From contig RCAB01000231.1 in assembly GCA_003640385.1 (NCBI GenBank), positions 33,409 through 97,408 on the forward strand: a stretch of 64,000 bases of DNA. The letters run 5' to 3'. The translations under genes and the position numbers were made by a program. Below the pieces are notes generated by a model. The model saw nothing but the letters and a program-made list of their open reading frames with translations, ran no database searches and was not told the DNA's origin. This document shows positions 13,096 through 50,641 of this stretch, in pieces. This DNA comes from Setaria digitata (taxonomy: Eukaryota; Nematoda; Chromadorea; Rhabditida; Setariidae). Numbering within the stretch: the stretch's first letter is position 1; each line of letters starts with the position of its first letter.

Positions 13096-16000
13096 ATGGA
13101 CGCATCAAACGAATTAAGTGGATGTGAAGTACTTGGTTATGGAATTGGGCATTTTTATAACGACCTGTGCGCCAGTATGTGGTTTACGTATCTTTTGTTA
13201 TTCCTAGAAAAAGTAGTCGTTATGCGCAGTTCTGTGGCTGGTTTAATCATGCTAATTGGCCAGGTTTCATTTAAAATTGTATTTCATTGACTTTCTCACC
13301 CAGATCTAAAGCCTAAAGATATTAGTAACAGGAGAGACCGAGGTTATGTACCGGATAGGGTCATGTTATTATTCATTCTTCTTTCAGTTCATAGATTTAG
13401 GATGTTGAAACAAATGGTAATAGCTTTTTAACAATTATTTTTATGCTGTAATAGTTTGCAAAGTAAACACCGATGAATAATTCTTTTACATATCTTCCGT
13501 AAATTATGAATTTCTATCTTTTGCTTTTTTGAATAATATGGTATGAATTATATGCTTGTATTTGTTTGAATTTGCTGTCAAACAGTCCCTCTACATCGAA
13601 AATATATACTATTTGATGTGCTTTTAACTAGTTCGTTATAGGCTACCGATGCCTTGAGCACGGCATTTATTGGAGTTCTGAGTGATTCAACACCTGTACC
13701 GTTTTGTTTTCGACGTTGTGGACAAAGGAAATCATGGCATGCCCTTGGTGTGTCGTAATTTTTTTTTTTTTTTTTTTTTTTCACAAATCTACAAATATGA
13801 TAGGCGAATGTAGGAACTAACTCATACAGTACTTATTTTGAGCGTTTTACATGGAATATTTAGGAAAGAATTTTTGAATAGATGGTTCCCTGGACCTTCA
13901 CCTACGTCTTCGTTACTGAGGTACTTCCTGGTCTTTCTGGTTGTACACGCGTGTTATCTGATTCGTTTACTTTCACTGATGTTCTTTGATTAGAAAAAAA
14001 CAAAATGACAAAATGAATGGGTTGTTTTCTGCTGCAGGCACTGTATTAGTTACTTTTTCATTTGCATTTGTTTACAATAAATGCTTTATGTGTAATCATT
14101 CACCAACCGACTGGGAACTTTTTGCATGGTATGCACCATATGTAGTTGTATTTCAAATTGGTTGGGCTGCTGTACAGGTAACTGTTCTGTATTTTACTAT
14201 GAATATGGGTGTTCATATATCATTTCTCTTTCTCGAGTCGGGATATTAAATAGTGTGATAGTCATTAGACTGAGCTAAAAGCATTCATTTTCCATTTTCA
14301 AAATTCTCTCTTGTTTACATTATTGGGAGTTAAGTCTTGGTAGTGCTTTGTTTTACAGATCTCACACTTGGCTCTAATACCGGAGTTAGCAAGCGATGAA
14401 GGCCGTCGGATGACGTTGAACTCTGTTAGGTTATTTGTTATATGCAGCTCTTCGTCTGTCTTTTTTTTTTTTTTTTTTTTTTTCATGGCTTTACATTTAG
14501 GTTGGTTTTATAGGCATGGATGCACGGTTGTCGCAAATTTAATTATTTATGCGGTGCTCTCGGTGCTATTGCATTTTGATGATAGTGGCTCTGCAATTGG
14601 TCCAGTGGACCTTCATCACTTTAGTGTTAAGTTTATTAATTCAGTGACATTTTTATTAAAATTAGAGTGAGTTTTTTGATTTAACTTCATTTTCAGAGAA
14701 TAGCAGGAATGGTTATAGTTCTGGGACTTTTCACCGAGACTTTCTTTTATACTGTAACGAAAGAACCTTTGAGAATCGCTGATACTACTGTAGCTATGCA
14801 GTCGCGATACCGGCTTGAAATTCTGCTTTCCTTCAGATCATCATTTCTTAAATGGATTTATCGTCTCCAGTTTTACAAAGTAATCCTGTATTCAAGAGAT
14901 TCTGAAGATCCAATTTGGATTTAATTCTAGGACCGGAGGAAAATGTTTTAACTGATCACTAATAAAAAATCAAGGGTTCCGTGCAGTTAACGCTTTTATT
15001 CTAGCAGGTCTTTTTAATATGAAAAGTTTTATTTGGAATAATTTTTGAATAAGGTTAAAACTCCCTACATTCATTTTTCTGCATGTCTTTTGTATGAGGA
15101 ATAATAATACTAATGCTGTGCTTAAAGAAAGTAGTTTAGTTACCTTTTCGACTTTATCCTTCTTTGTTTCTACGGTTCAGAATTAGTATCACGATCGGAG
15201 AATTTATGAGAAAATTCATTAGTGTACTTCAGACTGCAATAAATGTGCTCTTTAGATAATCCTGTTAATAAAGATAATATATTTATGTGTCTAATATGCT
15301 TAATTTAAAAGTTTCCCGAAACTGAATTACAAAAGTGTCGTTAAACAGTTAAATACCGAAGTTTTTGGAAGAAAACGCTGCACTTATTTTTCAGGTTGGA
15401 GTGTTGTATGTTCTCTCCAGGTTGTACATTAACCTTTCGCAGGTGTACTTCCCATTCTATATTACTCATATACCAGATCTTTCGAAGGTGATGTTTTTTC
15501 AGTTTCTTCACCGTCAAATCATAACAGACCTTGTTTTTGTCATTATGTATAATTAATCTTTAATGGTCAGCAATTATTTTTTCAGAAGTATGTTGCTTTG
15601 CTACCGATGATATCTTATTGTTCGTCATTTTTGATTTCTTTATTGATCGGTTTACCTTTTTTTAGCCGTCACTTAAGTTCGGAAGTAAGTGCTTATCCCT
15701 TTGACGATACTTGCGCAATCAGAAATAGGTCGAAGTAAAGTTGAAAAGATTTGTGCTAAAATCGGTTAGGGGTTCTAGATTCTTAGAAATGAGCATTAAA
15801 ATGTTCTTTAATCGTGATGGTGATGAGACAAAAAATAAGAGTTTATTATTCTTCCTTAGATAATATGGAAGAGAGGGAACAAAATTTACAGTTGTATTAT
15901 CACTACTGACTGCTTTTGGGATTAATGTTTAAGGTACACAACCTGGAAACATGAAAGACAGCAAAAATTTGGGAAAGAATAACTTTTAGTATTAGCCAGG

Positions 16001-17253
16001 CTCAGTGAATTTGAAGAGTTGTTACTTTGATGTTGTCAGAAAAACATGGGTAACTTAGCCAAAAGTGCGGTGTATTTTCAGCATCGCTGTGATAAATTTT
16101 CAGAGTTTAGCACTATTTGGATGTTTATGTGGTATTTCAAGCTGCCTGATGATACAGTTTGATATATATTTTTCTATCTATACAACTGTTATTCTTTTGG
16201 GTATAGCTCAGGCGATTTTATTAATAGCTTCCCTTTCCATGGTAGCAAAGCTTATCAGGCAAGATACAGTAAGTTATTGACTGATCCGATTCATTATTCC
16301 CACATTCTCAAGGAATGGAAATGTATGGGAGAAAATTAATGCACATGCCCTACATTAATCAGAAGACTGAATTTTCAAATAGTTTTGCCGAAATGATTTT
16401 GGTTAACGCTTTTCCTTTTTCTTCTAAAAGTTTGCGTTTGGAACTTTGTTCCTTATCACTTTATGTCAGCTAGTTTTAGGTTTATTATATTTGTTTTTAG
16501 AAACTATGTAATATTGTGGCTATTATTCTTTATTCTATGCTTGTTTCACCTGATTCCCTTGACTAAAAAAGGGACTCTAGTTCAGTGCGTAGTCGCTCCT
16601 TTCAGCTTACTGTCTTTCTTATCTTTTAAAGTAAAAGCTTCTCTTGCAATTTTCTCTTGCAATGATCGATTTAAGAAGGCAATTTAGGATGAGGAAAAAT
16701 TGCGACACTTTCATAATTCACTCAAATGTATCTGCCAGCACGAGCTAAGATGAACTAAATCTCGCATCTCTCTGTAACATTTAGTTTTTACCGATGTTTT
16801 TTTATTTGCTGACACATTTTTGGTCATCAGAAACACTCTTGCTATGATATGTTTCAGCTGACATTGGTATAACAAACACAATGATTTTTTATAGGAAAGT
16901 AGTGCCTTTGTCTATGGTGTTTTGAGTTCGATGGACAAAATTTCAAACGGATTGGCTTTGCAGTTGATCGAATTGTTCAGTTCATCTTTCTGCATGTTAG
17001 TTCTTTGATAATTGATTTTGTCTACTTTGATTGTTATTAACTGTAGAAAACTTTTTCAAGTGATGAAATTTGATGTTCAAAGTTATGAACATAAATAAAG
17101 GGGCACCCTTACAGAAAATCCAAAAGCGGAGTTGATTGCACAAGTTACTATCGAACGATAGTTGTTACCATGCCTGGCAGTTGTCTTCTGATTATTTTTT
17201 TCTTGCTTCTTTTTCTGATAATCAGCGGAAAATGCGACTCTTCATCTCGATAA
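13096..17253 (+). CDS. MFSD12-like major facilitator superfamily transporter
   Basis: Multi-pass membrane protein of the MFS; vertebrate MFSD12 is a lysosome/melanosome protein needed for cysteine import. Exons: 13096-13263, 13642-13747, 14038-14177, 14359-14429, 14514-14625, 14697-14879, 15395-15487, 15586-15684, 16104-16268, 16895-16995, 17115-17253; all phases agree and give about 457 residues (human about 480). Family marks are [20 protein letters not shown] in helix 1, the loop [46 protein letters not shown] and [20 protein letters not shown]. The last exon supplies a final hydrophobic helix and a short tail ending SSSR. Alternate use of 16081-16103 as exon is excluded by phase. The family is confident; the substrate in this organism is not known. 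Confidence 0.9.
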
Positions 17254-20200
17254 CTGTGAGTTCAAAATGGGTAATCGTGAGTTGGTTTTTTTTTTTTTTG
17301 GGTGATTGCTGCTAGGTCTCTTTCTTAAACTTATTATATTTTCAGTCGGCAGAAATTGCTGGGAAGTTTATTATTCAATCCGAATTCACGAGTTTGTAGG
17401 TGGGTGTAACTTTTACACTTTTGTTAAAACTAAATGCAGCTTTAAACTATGATCAGAATTGTGTATCAAACGGTAGTGATATACGAAGTAGGGTGTTGAA
17501 AATATATATTGAACAAAAAATGAATTTCGCTCCAATCAGTCAATCCTGTGCATTCTGTGCTCGAGTTTTTGGAGTGTGCTTGATAAATCTCACTCAAAAA
17601 TCTTTTACGATTGTCAAATTGAAGGTCATTGGTTTGAATAACGAAGTGATTTCTTGGATGTGATTTCTTGATCTTTCCTTCACCATAATTATTTTATTGC
17701 TGTTATTCTTTTTCAGTCATGAAAAACTGCTCCAAGAGTTTGAAGCGCATTTTTAATAATGGGTTATCCTTTTTTCTTATTGCCGGATTTCGCGTATTAT
17801 GAGATAAATAAGTCGTTTGAGACTGATCGCGAAGCATTGGTTATTTGTACCGGCGAGCTTATGAAATGAGGGCAAAAGTGAACCTCATTGGAGTGCTCTT
17901 CCCATGCATAATAAACGATGTGAAAAAAATGACCTGAATTATTCATCTGCCATTTGCTATCATAATTTTGAATAAGAGGAAAATATAGTTTCGTTAGAAC
18001 ATTTTCACATCTGTAGGGAAATCGAGAATCGTGGGAATTGTGTTTATATTAATTATATAGATAAAGAAATTATTTACTTTACTAATCATGTGCTGACGCT
18101 TTGAAATTCCTTTTTTTTTCATAAAATTATAGAAGAGTATGGCTTAGCAAGAGTGCTTGAAGTGCGTCTAGCTAGGGAAACCAAAATTTGTGAGATTTCT
18201 CAATAGCATGTCGAATTTGCAGTTAGCCAAGCTGGATTAATGGAAATAACTGGTTCCATTTTGTTTGAAATACGGTGCGAGTGCAGGCAGGGTTATCTAC
18301 ATAAGACAATCACAATAGTGTTGAGAACGAATCATGGACGGGCTATTTTCAATATTGAGTATGCAATTTTGGTCGTGCAAGTTGAAACTAAGTGGTGACG
18401 TGGCTTTACTGAGTAAACGAGAATAATGTAAGTGTCAGAAGGCTAACAGAAGGTGTTAGTCAGGGATGACAGAAAAGTTGACGGGAACAATTGTCTAATT
18501 TTTTAAATGTGAAAAACAGTCGGTGTAAATTAGCATAAATTAATTAGGTGATTGCCTCTTCACAGGAATTCCCATATCATTTCCCGTATTCATAAAATTG
18601 GGTTTTGTCTCTGTCTACTCTTTATGAGCAAAATGTACGAATGCTGCTTAAAGCCACACACGAAGTTGTCAGGTCGTATGGTCATATCGCTCGCAGTTGC
18701 ATCCCCCGAGTTGTGTCCTTGGTCTTTCAGAAAATGGAAGTGAACACAACTGATTGTAATCGATGAATTTAAAGGAAGCAACAAAACTGTGTTTAATTCA
18801 CTGTTACTTTCCCACTTTTGCCTACCTTGTGATTGCATCAGTAGGTAAGGTGTTTCATGTGTGTTTATTGTGAGGTATGTCAAGGATAGTTATGGCAATA
18901 TATATGAGTGATATTGATGAAGGGAAAGTTGTGCTGTTTTAGAAGTGCATAATATGCTGTCTGTGGAAATGTGAAAAAAAGAAAGGAAAGAGAATATGTA
19001 AGCTATGTCTTCTTCTGAAGTTATCAGTGGTGAACTTGGAAGATTTGTTGTGATGGTATGAAAATGATGAAAGGAAGATAAAAGATGTCATTCTCCGGAG
19101 CAGTTTTTGTGTGCGGCTGTATCTTATCGGATTTCTTACCTTGAGCTATTTGCTTTTGTTGATGTTGCCCAGCTGCTTCGACTGGATATTTGGATAAGAA
19201 GGGGTACTTTCGTCGTAAATGAAGCATTGTAACGATTCCGTCCATTATATACATTGATAAATGCAGGAAGGAAGGTGAGCATGAAATAATTCTTATTACT
19301 TTGATCTATTTGGAAGATCATGATGCCTTTTCATATCTTTACAAGTTTCTGGAATTTATGACAGCCAATACGGAGTTACAATGTTCATAGCTGCTTTTAC
19401 GTTAATAATTCTTACTTTTTTAGTGCTTCTCAGCACCGATGGCTGCGCAAGCTATTTTCATTGGAAAAGATTCAGAAGCAAACTGGAAATGGCTTGCGAG
19501 AAACGTTATCACTATATCGTGACAAGATTGTAAATTTCACGCCTGGGCATTAGACGAATTAGATTAAGTCATTCTTTGAGAGCTTCAAACTTCAACCACC
19601 CATCAAGAGAGTACTTATTACGGGGAGCTCTCAAATAAAACGATTTCGATTCTTGCGTTTGAGACGTAATTCCGGGTGCTTCGTATTGTTGTTTAAACTG
19701 TAATATGAAACTCTTCGGGAAATCGCACTGATTGTGCAACATTAGCATTTAGCATTTATTTATAATACTTAATGACTATTACGGAAATTGCTTGGGTTAT
19801 AGATGAGTAAAACGAAGTTTAGACGAGGCACAATAATATGTAGTCAAGTAATTTCGAATTTATCGGGGTTATTTCTAAATTAATCAAGTAGAAAAAAGCC
19901 TAAAATTGTAGAAAAGTAGGCTCCTTTGAAATTGGAATAATACGCTGATATCGAAGGGTCGTTGGTTCATTCTTGCGAAGATGCACGAATATGGAGGAGT
20001 CGTAGGTGCAAAAAGCATTAAAAATCACTTGAAACAAACAAATGTTACAAAAAGTGATAAAGAAGGCACGGAAATACCTCGAATTGATAGCTATCACAAA
20101 CAACGTACTAAAATTATAACGGTCAGGATCACTTGTGTTGAACATTAGAGAAACTTGGTTTTGTGTGTGGGAATACGGCTCAAGCTCTATTTGAGCTGCA

Positions 20201-20475
20201 GTTTTGGCACCTGCGGAAATGTCTGTTCGAGAAAAGCGATCGACAGCTGGTGTTACTTGACGTCAAAAATGCTTCGGCAGGAAACGGATAAAGATTTTCG
20301 TTATAATGACGATGATAATTTCATGATATTTGCTTGCTAAGTATCGAGTCCTATTTTGTATCACGATACAATAACTGGTCGAAATGCACACATAAATATT
20401 TACATCTTGGATAAAATAAAACTCGTTGCATAGATTGAGGCGAAGGGAAACGCGGGATTTTAATCATGTTCTAAA
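17254..20475. other. Intergenic region, no gene recognised
   Basis: A possible poly(A) signal AATAAA for the MFSD12-like gene is at 17910-17915. Open frames here (for example near 17400-17663 and 18590-18883) have no family resemblance and biased, intron-like composition. Part of 19000-20475 may be 3' untranslated sequence of the fatty acid synthase gene on the minus strand, but no close poly(A) signal was found. Confidence 0.5.
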
Positions 20476-20842
20476 TTGTAGTTATAATGATAACAGTAGT
20501 CATAATATGACCGTTATCACAGTTATAAATGCAATAACAATCATGGTTCCTAAGTATCTGGAGGCGTGGTCACGGTCATAGTCTTAATCGTAGTTTGTAA
20601 TAACATAATTAGGGTCGTGATTGTAACTGCAGCTACCCTTATAATCATAATTGCAATCATGATTTTAGCCGTGCACAATTGAAGTTTCGATGATATTCAT
20701 GACTGCGATCATAATCGTAATCGCAATTATGATCACTGTCGTAACCTTGGTTACAATCGTAAAAATTATTATAAAAAAATTACAACCACGACTACAATGA
20801 TGACTATGATTACCGTGTCAGTGACAGTGACGATAATGATTT
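20476..20842. repeat. Degenerate ATNATN-type simple repeat
   Basis: About 370 bases are built from imperfect units such as ATAATC, GTAATC, CATGAT and TGACTATGA with a strong three- and six-base period. It lies just past the stop codon of the fatty acid synthase gene and would be in its 3' untranslated region if transcribed. No open frame through it looks coding. Confidence 0.7.
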
Positions 20843-20874
20843 GATCACTCCTAAACATATCTTCCATAAATATA

Positions 20875-44241
<23,367 letters not shown>

Positions 44242-44483
44242 GGTGGAAGAGTAAAATGAACCGAGAACAGAAAAGGAAACAAAAATCAGCAGAAGAATAT
44301 GTTGATTTGAAGCTTAGGCTGAAATCTGTCGTCCACTTGGATTGCTTCAAACTGAAAAAATTTTTTCGAAATGGAAAATTCTCTGGATCAAATAGTTTTG
44401 ATGACAGGAAAAATAAGTACACTTTACACCTTGAATAATAGCAATACTATTACTCTTCTCTGACAATTAATTAATTTTGGTAC

Positions 44484-44507
44484 TATATATATATATATAT
44501 ATATATA
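44484..44507. repeat. (TA)12 microsatellite
   Basis: Perfect TA run about 240 bases upstream of the fasn-1 start codon on its promoter side. Confidence 0.9.
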
Positions 44508-47500
44508 CGAAAGAATTAGTAATGCAACAGTGAAATTGAAGGACTTAGTTTCTGTTATCCATTTTATTTATCTCCAGGCAAATCTGAGTTGAAAAAAAAA
44601 ATGGTGATTAAAAATGGTAAACTATTCCAATTCTCATTTTTCTCAAAAATAAGCTCAAAAGCATCTTTTGTCAGTGGCTCAGAAGCACAGGAAGTGCTTT
44701 GCAATAATCAAAGTATTATTTAAATTCATAAAAGTTCGATATGAATGGAAGAAGGGAACTGCAATATTTCTCAACGCTAATATTGCGATTGTTACGACTC
44801 TTCTAATAATCGACGATACTACCGATACCTGCCCATACTTGGTTCTTTAACTGATGATGACAACGCACCGCGATTGCGATTTTTTTTTATTACCCCTGGT
44901 CGGTGCCGTATGAGGAGAGTCAAGCTGGAAAACTAGTAAATAATTGACGTCGTCACTATTGCTACAGTGAAGAAAAATGCATTGCTGTACAAACGTCATT
45001 TACTGGAATTCATAACAGTGTTTCTTTGTTTGATATCCAGAATCAGCAAGTTGATAAGGATAAGGATTAACTTGTGCTAAGTTCATCTTTCGGTCGCAGA
45101 AAGGAATCTGATATGGCACAGTATGAAAAGCTCTTTGTAAACAGAACAGTGTTCCTTCATTCCTTGCTGAAAGCGCATAAAGAAAGCAAACAAAAAGGAA
45201 TCTACGGATAAGGTCCTTTACCAGGTACTTTGAACAGAATGCTTAAATTGATAAGGAACCGAACTAAAAGAAGGTGGAATGAATTCACGGGAAACTTGTT
45301 TATATACAGGTGGAAGCAGAAAAAGTGAATACTATCGATTGTCACATAATTTTGTGTCTGTGAGTACCCCCGCCTCCACTCATACTCGAGATGAACACAT
45401 CCATCATAGTACTTTCCTTGCCCGCTGTTTGGCCCAGAATCCTTCAACGTCACATCCGGGTAGAAACAGATCAGATCGGATGATCAGTTTTATCGGTTAG
45501 CCGGCACATCATGCTTTCTCTCTGTATATTAACGCTAGCTTACTGTATGTAGCTTAGCTTACCCTCATCATGCTTATTGCTTACTGCTTGGTGCCACAAT
45601 TACTTGCTACTGTTGCCAGTTTATAACAGCCATAACTACTGTTTCGTAACCTGCAATGATGATATAATACTGCAAGATAATTGTTCGGTCACTACGTGTG
45701 CGTGTTTCTAAGCTGGTCGAGGTAGATGGGAGGAAGATGACCAGGCCGCAGTGATTCTGAGACCTGTTGAATTGTCATTTCCACATTGTGGTCAGTGAGC
45801 ATTCTTAACCTGTTCTATCCCTACCCTGTAATCTTTTCTCCAAATGGACAGCTGATGAGATGACCTTGCGACTCACGTAATCAGTCCTAATAGTGCTATG
45901 TGGCTGGATAAATTCGATATTATCAGAGATTTGGGAGCCAGCAGATAATTGCTCTCTTATTTAGCATTTGGAGGTCCTGTCACTGCTGAATAATTAATCT
46001 GGAAATTGTTGAGACACATTCACCACTAACAACTTGCTCACAATCGTATTGTTCGGTTTAACACATACAAACATTGGGCTTAAATTCAGAAAAGTTTTCA
46101 GCTAAAATATAGGAAAACTTTTCATTCTTTCTGCATCTATTAATGCAAAAAAAAAGAGCTTGCTGCTACTCTTACTTTAATTGAAAGTTGGAAAGTTTCT
46201 AAACTAATTTAAAGAGTATTTAGAATCAAAAAAGCGAAGAAATGAAAGCTAATTGAAAAACCATAAGGCTGTTTTAGCTCTGGGCTTCAGTTCTTGTCAA
46301 AGCAAATTGCTAGATAATTTGTTCAAGCACCTACTTCTTTTCTCATCTACTTTTAAGTAGTTCAAAATTTCCTACAAGTTTGCTGGTGTAGTGGTTTAGA
46401 TTAGCATTGAAAAAAATTACAATCAGTATGTTATCATTGCTGCCACGAGACCTTTTCGCCATAGTCTAGCTTTTGATCTAAGCTTAAGTTGATGGTTAAG
46501 AGATCGTTTCCAAATTAATTATTATTTGTTCATCAAATAAAATTGAATTAAGAAGAAATAGATAAGCCATGCTTTAGTACTGTTTGATAATGGATAACGA
46601 ATAAGAAACAGTGGGGTTGCTGAACACCTGAAGAGAAAAGTTATATTTCAATAACTAAATTAATTGTAGTTGCAATTTGCCAAAGATTTCTGAAAGCAAA
46701 ATACTTGTTTTTCAAAACAAAAGCAGAAGCCGTTTAGCATTATTTAGCATATTCCTTGTTTTCAAACTAGTAGTCTAAAAATTACAAAGTCGAAATTATG
46801 AGATGAAACAAGGCGATTAGGATACGATAGATCTGGAACCGGTCATCAGTTGTTTGGTAGCTATTAGCCCAGACCCAAGCTCTCTCATCCAGCCACAACG
46901 GAAAGCAGGACAGCAACAACAATGGCTAAACCTGTTCAGTTGAGGTGTAATTCTGCATTGTGCATGCACGGCTCACTGCACTGTCGTTCGGATCTGTAAA
47001 CGAGATCCATAGGTATCTCTCATCAGTCTTCGACTCCCTCATTTCGAGTTATCCACCCATCCATTCATCATTCGAATGTCCGTCGTGCTTCATCTGTCAC
47101 CTCGCCTACTACTTTTCCTACTATTACCTGCTCATTGCTATTCCATCAGAAGACAAAATTGATGCACAACAATGACAAAATCAAGAGAAACCGACGATGG
47201 CGACATGACATCGGTGTCGACCACAGTGATGACAAGACTGAAGTTGAGGAAGGAGACAAAAAGGGTGTGGTTTGCGATGACAATGAAGCAAAGATAAGTT
47301 GCTGGGTACAATGGGTATGTCAAATGGGAAGGTGTTTGTCGAGTCGACGAAATCAGTCTTTTCACCTGTCGAAGAACCGTCATCACTAATGATATCTTCA
47401 TGAAATCATCATCATCATCGGCATCTTTCGTGAAATATCGTCATCCTCATTCTAAACCATCATTACTCTCACCGATTCTTCATTGTTTTTGCATCATTGA

Positions 47501-50348
47501 AGCACCAGAGTAGACAGTCTTCATTTGTTCAAACCGATTCAGAACAGTTATCTCGTATCGCCTTGCTTATTTACTGCTGCTACTCGCAATATCACTGTAA
47601 TTAAGCCGCTCTGTCATTGTAATTACTACTTCTTAGCAATTTTACATTAACTGTTATAGCACAATATCATCTACAAACAGATTTTTCAAAAAATTCCAAA
47701 AATTTAAATTCCCAAGATGTCAAACTGCTAATAACAACAGATGTCGTGATGGATCGAAAAAAGTGCTGCGATCTCGATATCGCTGGAATTCTAGCTCAAC
47801 AAGTTTGAGTTTCTTGAGATCAATTTATTTTGAACATTTTTATTCGCGATTACCTCCTAAACACCTAAGTCTTGTTGAACCCTCTAACGTAGGTGCCTTA
47901 TAATGTTTAAATATTGCAGAACAATTATTGATCTTATACCCAATGGGATGTTCAGGTCGAATTTTTTCCGAGGAACAAATGAGCGGTTGGTTATTTGCGC
48001 ACAGAGCGTGAAAAGGCAGGCATTTATCTGTTTGTTTGTGCTTTCTGATGCCAAAAACCACAGTCGGGTACGACCTAGTTCCATTCTATTTGGGTGGTTC
48101 AGACTGGAAGATGGCAGACAGTTGAGTTTCGCTGCATTGTGTGAACTGCCGATGAACCAATTAACTCAAACGAATCGTTTTTGAGATGGACCGAGAAGTT
48201 GGAAAGAGAGTAGTGCTTTTTCCCCCAAGTTTTCTACATTCTCTTTTCCTGTTTGCCAAGATAACAGTTCAGAGCGTGAAGGCTTATAGCCGATCTTATA
48301 AATTATGTCAGCCATTGGATGAAGTGAAATGACAATTCGGAGAGGCAACAATTGGAGCAGTATTTGGGGGATTGGATCTTTTCTCGCATACAACATATTA
48401 CCGAGATGACGAATTCCTTACTACAGCTTTTGTACTTCGTTGACCTTCTCAATACCCTTTTTTGTCTGTAAGCCATCAATGCTGCAGAAGTGACATTTCT
48501 GTCTAATTAACCCAAAAATTAATTCGCTATTTGAACCGTGAACCAAGTGCACGTGAGAATATTTCCCATATCCACAAAATCTTGAACATTATGTGCATTA
48601 GCAGATAACATTCCTTTCATATCATTTGCCAGATTTTGATTGAGGGCGCTCTCAATCCAAATTCAAAAGGTTTTTTTAAAAAAAAGTGAACAAGCCGAAA
48701 TGCAACAAATCTGGGATAACTTCAATTTCCTGTTGTGAAATTTCGCATCCAAGTGAGTAAATTAATGAGAACGCTTGGTTGGATATATGAAAAACATTGA
48801 ATAAAAAGAAAAAAACAAAAAAAAAAAACCGGTAATCCGAAACATTCTTAGCAGTGGTGTCTAGTGATTGAAATAAAGTCTAACGGTGAAAAAACTCCAG
48901 TCGTTCATCATTTTCAAAATTAAACTGAAATTAGATGTCCATTTTCATCCCGATAATTAACTCCATTGGGGTGAAACTTGGATTAAATTGATGACAAAAC
49001 TGATTTATCTGTTTTAAAAAATTCCTAAACATAAAGAGAATTTACCTCGAATAGTTAATAAATATTTTAGATTATCTCAGTAGTTCAACTGATTAGAAAC
49101 AATAAGCAATGCTGCTCATAATACATTATTTATAACCGTATCTGAACAATCCACACGTGACAGCAGATATTAAATATCTTCCTTACTCTCAACACATCGT
49201 TTCCCACTTATATCTTCGAGAACAGAACAATCACTTCTTCAGTTGCGTTTTATAATAATTGTTACTTTCCCTTTTTCTTTCTCCTGCACAATCCTTTCCG
49301 ACTCTTTCTAAATGCTCTAATTCACTCAGAGTGCATAAAGGTAAAGATTTAGAGAGAAATTTCGTCGTCACCTTCTGTTTTTTGTTTTTGCCTTTTTTTT
49401 TTTCACATAAGGACAACAAAATTCATTTAGAGTATTTCAAAAGTAACCATTACGGAATCACTGCAAAAAGAAGCATACAATCTTGAACTCCGCAAGCTTA
49501 AACTTGATTTATTCAATACATTTCACTATGGGGACGTTTAAAATACAGTGAATGGAGGGACACACAGAATATGAACATTTGAACTGAACGTAAAAATGAA
49601 TTAATACAACTGCAAATGGCTATTACAGTAATTTAGATGTAGGGAGTAGTCAAATGATATGGGAACAGAAATACAAAACAAAAGAGAACATCGTCTGTCC
49701 TTTATTTGTCTATGGAAAGTTTCAAATCAGCAGCCACCATATTTCATCCATCACTTTCAAAACCTCGCCTTTTCGTTATGCATAGAGAGTAGTCAAAGCA
49801 AGCAAACTTTTTCAATGTATCTGGTTTTTCCCCGACCAGCTACCCATTCCTGCCTCATGTTACGACCCTTCTTGACAGGAACCTTTCATCTAAGGAAGTT
49901 CGTATCCCACGAACGTCAACTCCTGGGCCAAAGTAACATGACAAAAGTAAACTGTGTAAGCGGAAAGGAGTTAAACATCTTTACATGCCTTATAACTTAA
50001 AGAACTGAGTGTCAGGTAAATGCTTACTCTTTTTTCCTGAATGAGTGTCAAAGTAGCAATCCAGGCTATGACACCCACCATAGCATCCTTTTTCTTTAGA
50101 AGATTTGGTACTATATATCATTCACTTCAAAGTCTTTCCAATTTACTAAAAATTTGCATCCTCAAAGGAGTTAATTCAGCGAATTCGTTACTCAGTTCAT
50201 TACAACGAATAAAAATTAATGTTCATTATGAAATGGGAAATACAACCACCATGTGTCACCAAAAACCACAAAAAACTTTCTATTCCAAATTACTTTCGTA
50301 TGTTAATAATTATTAATATATACACGACTCATATAGGAATAAGATTAA

Positions 50349-50351
<3 letters not shown>

Positions 50352-50393
<42 letters not shown>
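50352..50393. repeat. (AT)21 microsatellite
   Basis: Perfect AT dinucleotide run about 250 bases downstream of the SLX1 stop codon. Confidence 0.95.
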
Positions 50394-50395
<2 letters not shown>

Positions 50396-50641
50396 GTATT
50401 AAAGTCGATTAAAAACCGATTTACTAAAATCGAATGTTTTAATATATCTAGATAACCGATATTCTCCTTGGAAAAAAAAAAATTTAATAATATAATTTTA
50501 TACGAGAACAAGAAACAAGGCATTTATCAGCACTAACAAAAGCTATACAATTTAGTGTTGGAAAACAATTTCAAAAAGAAAAACGAGAAATCTAGTAAAA
50601 TGAGACATCAACTTCAGCTTTAATCTGAACTGAGCGCTGTT

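Larger units (their letters stand above)
44242..50641. other. 6.4-kb intergenic region upstream of fasn-1, no gene recognised
   Basis: No exon chain with family resemblance was found on either strand. It should contain the fasn-1 promoter (minus strand) and any 3' sequence of SLX1. Two stretches of less AT-rich, more complex sequence, about 46800-47400 and 47860-48190, carry open frames of 70-93 codons, but these overlap on both strands and match nothing I know. A (AT)21 run is at 50352-50393. Confidence 0.5.

Noticed and set aside
46381..46400. tRNA A-box-like TGGTGTAGTGGTTTA
   Set aside because: No B box or stems follow at the proper distance.
47135..47389. 84-codon charged frame on the plus strand
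   Set aside because: A frame of equal length overlaps it on the other strand and neither matches a known family; kept only as part of the unexplained island.
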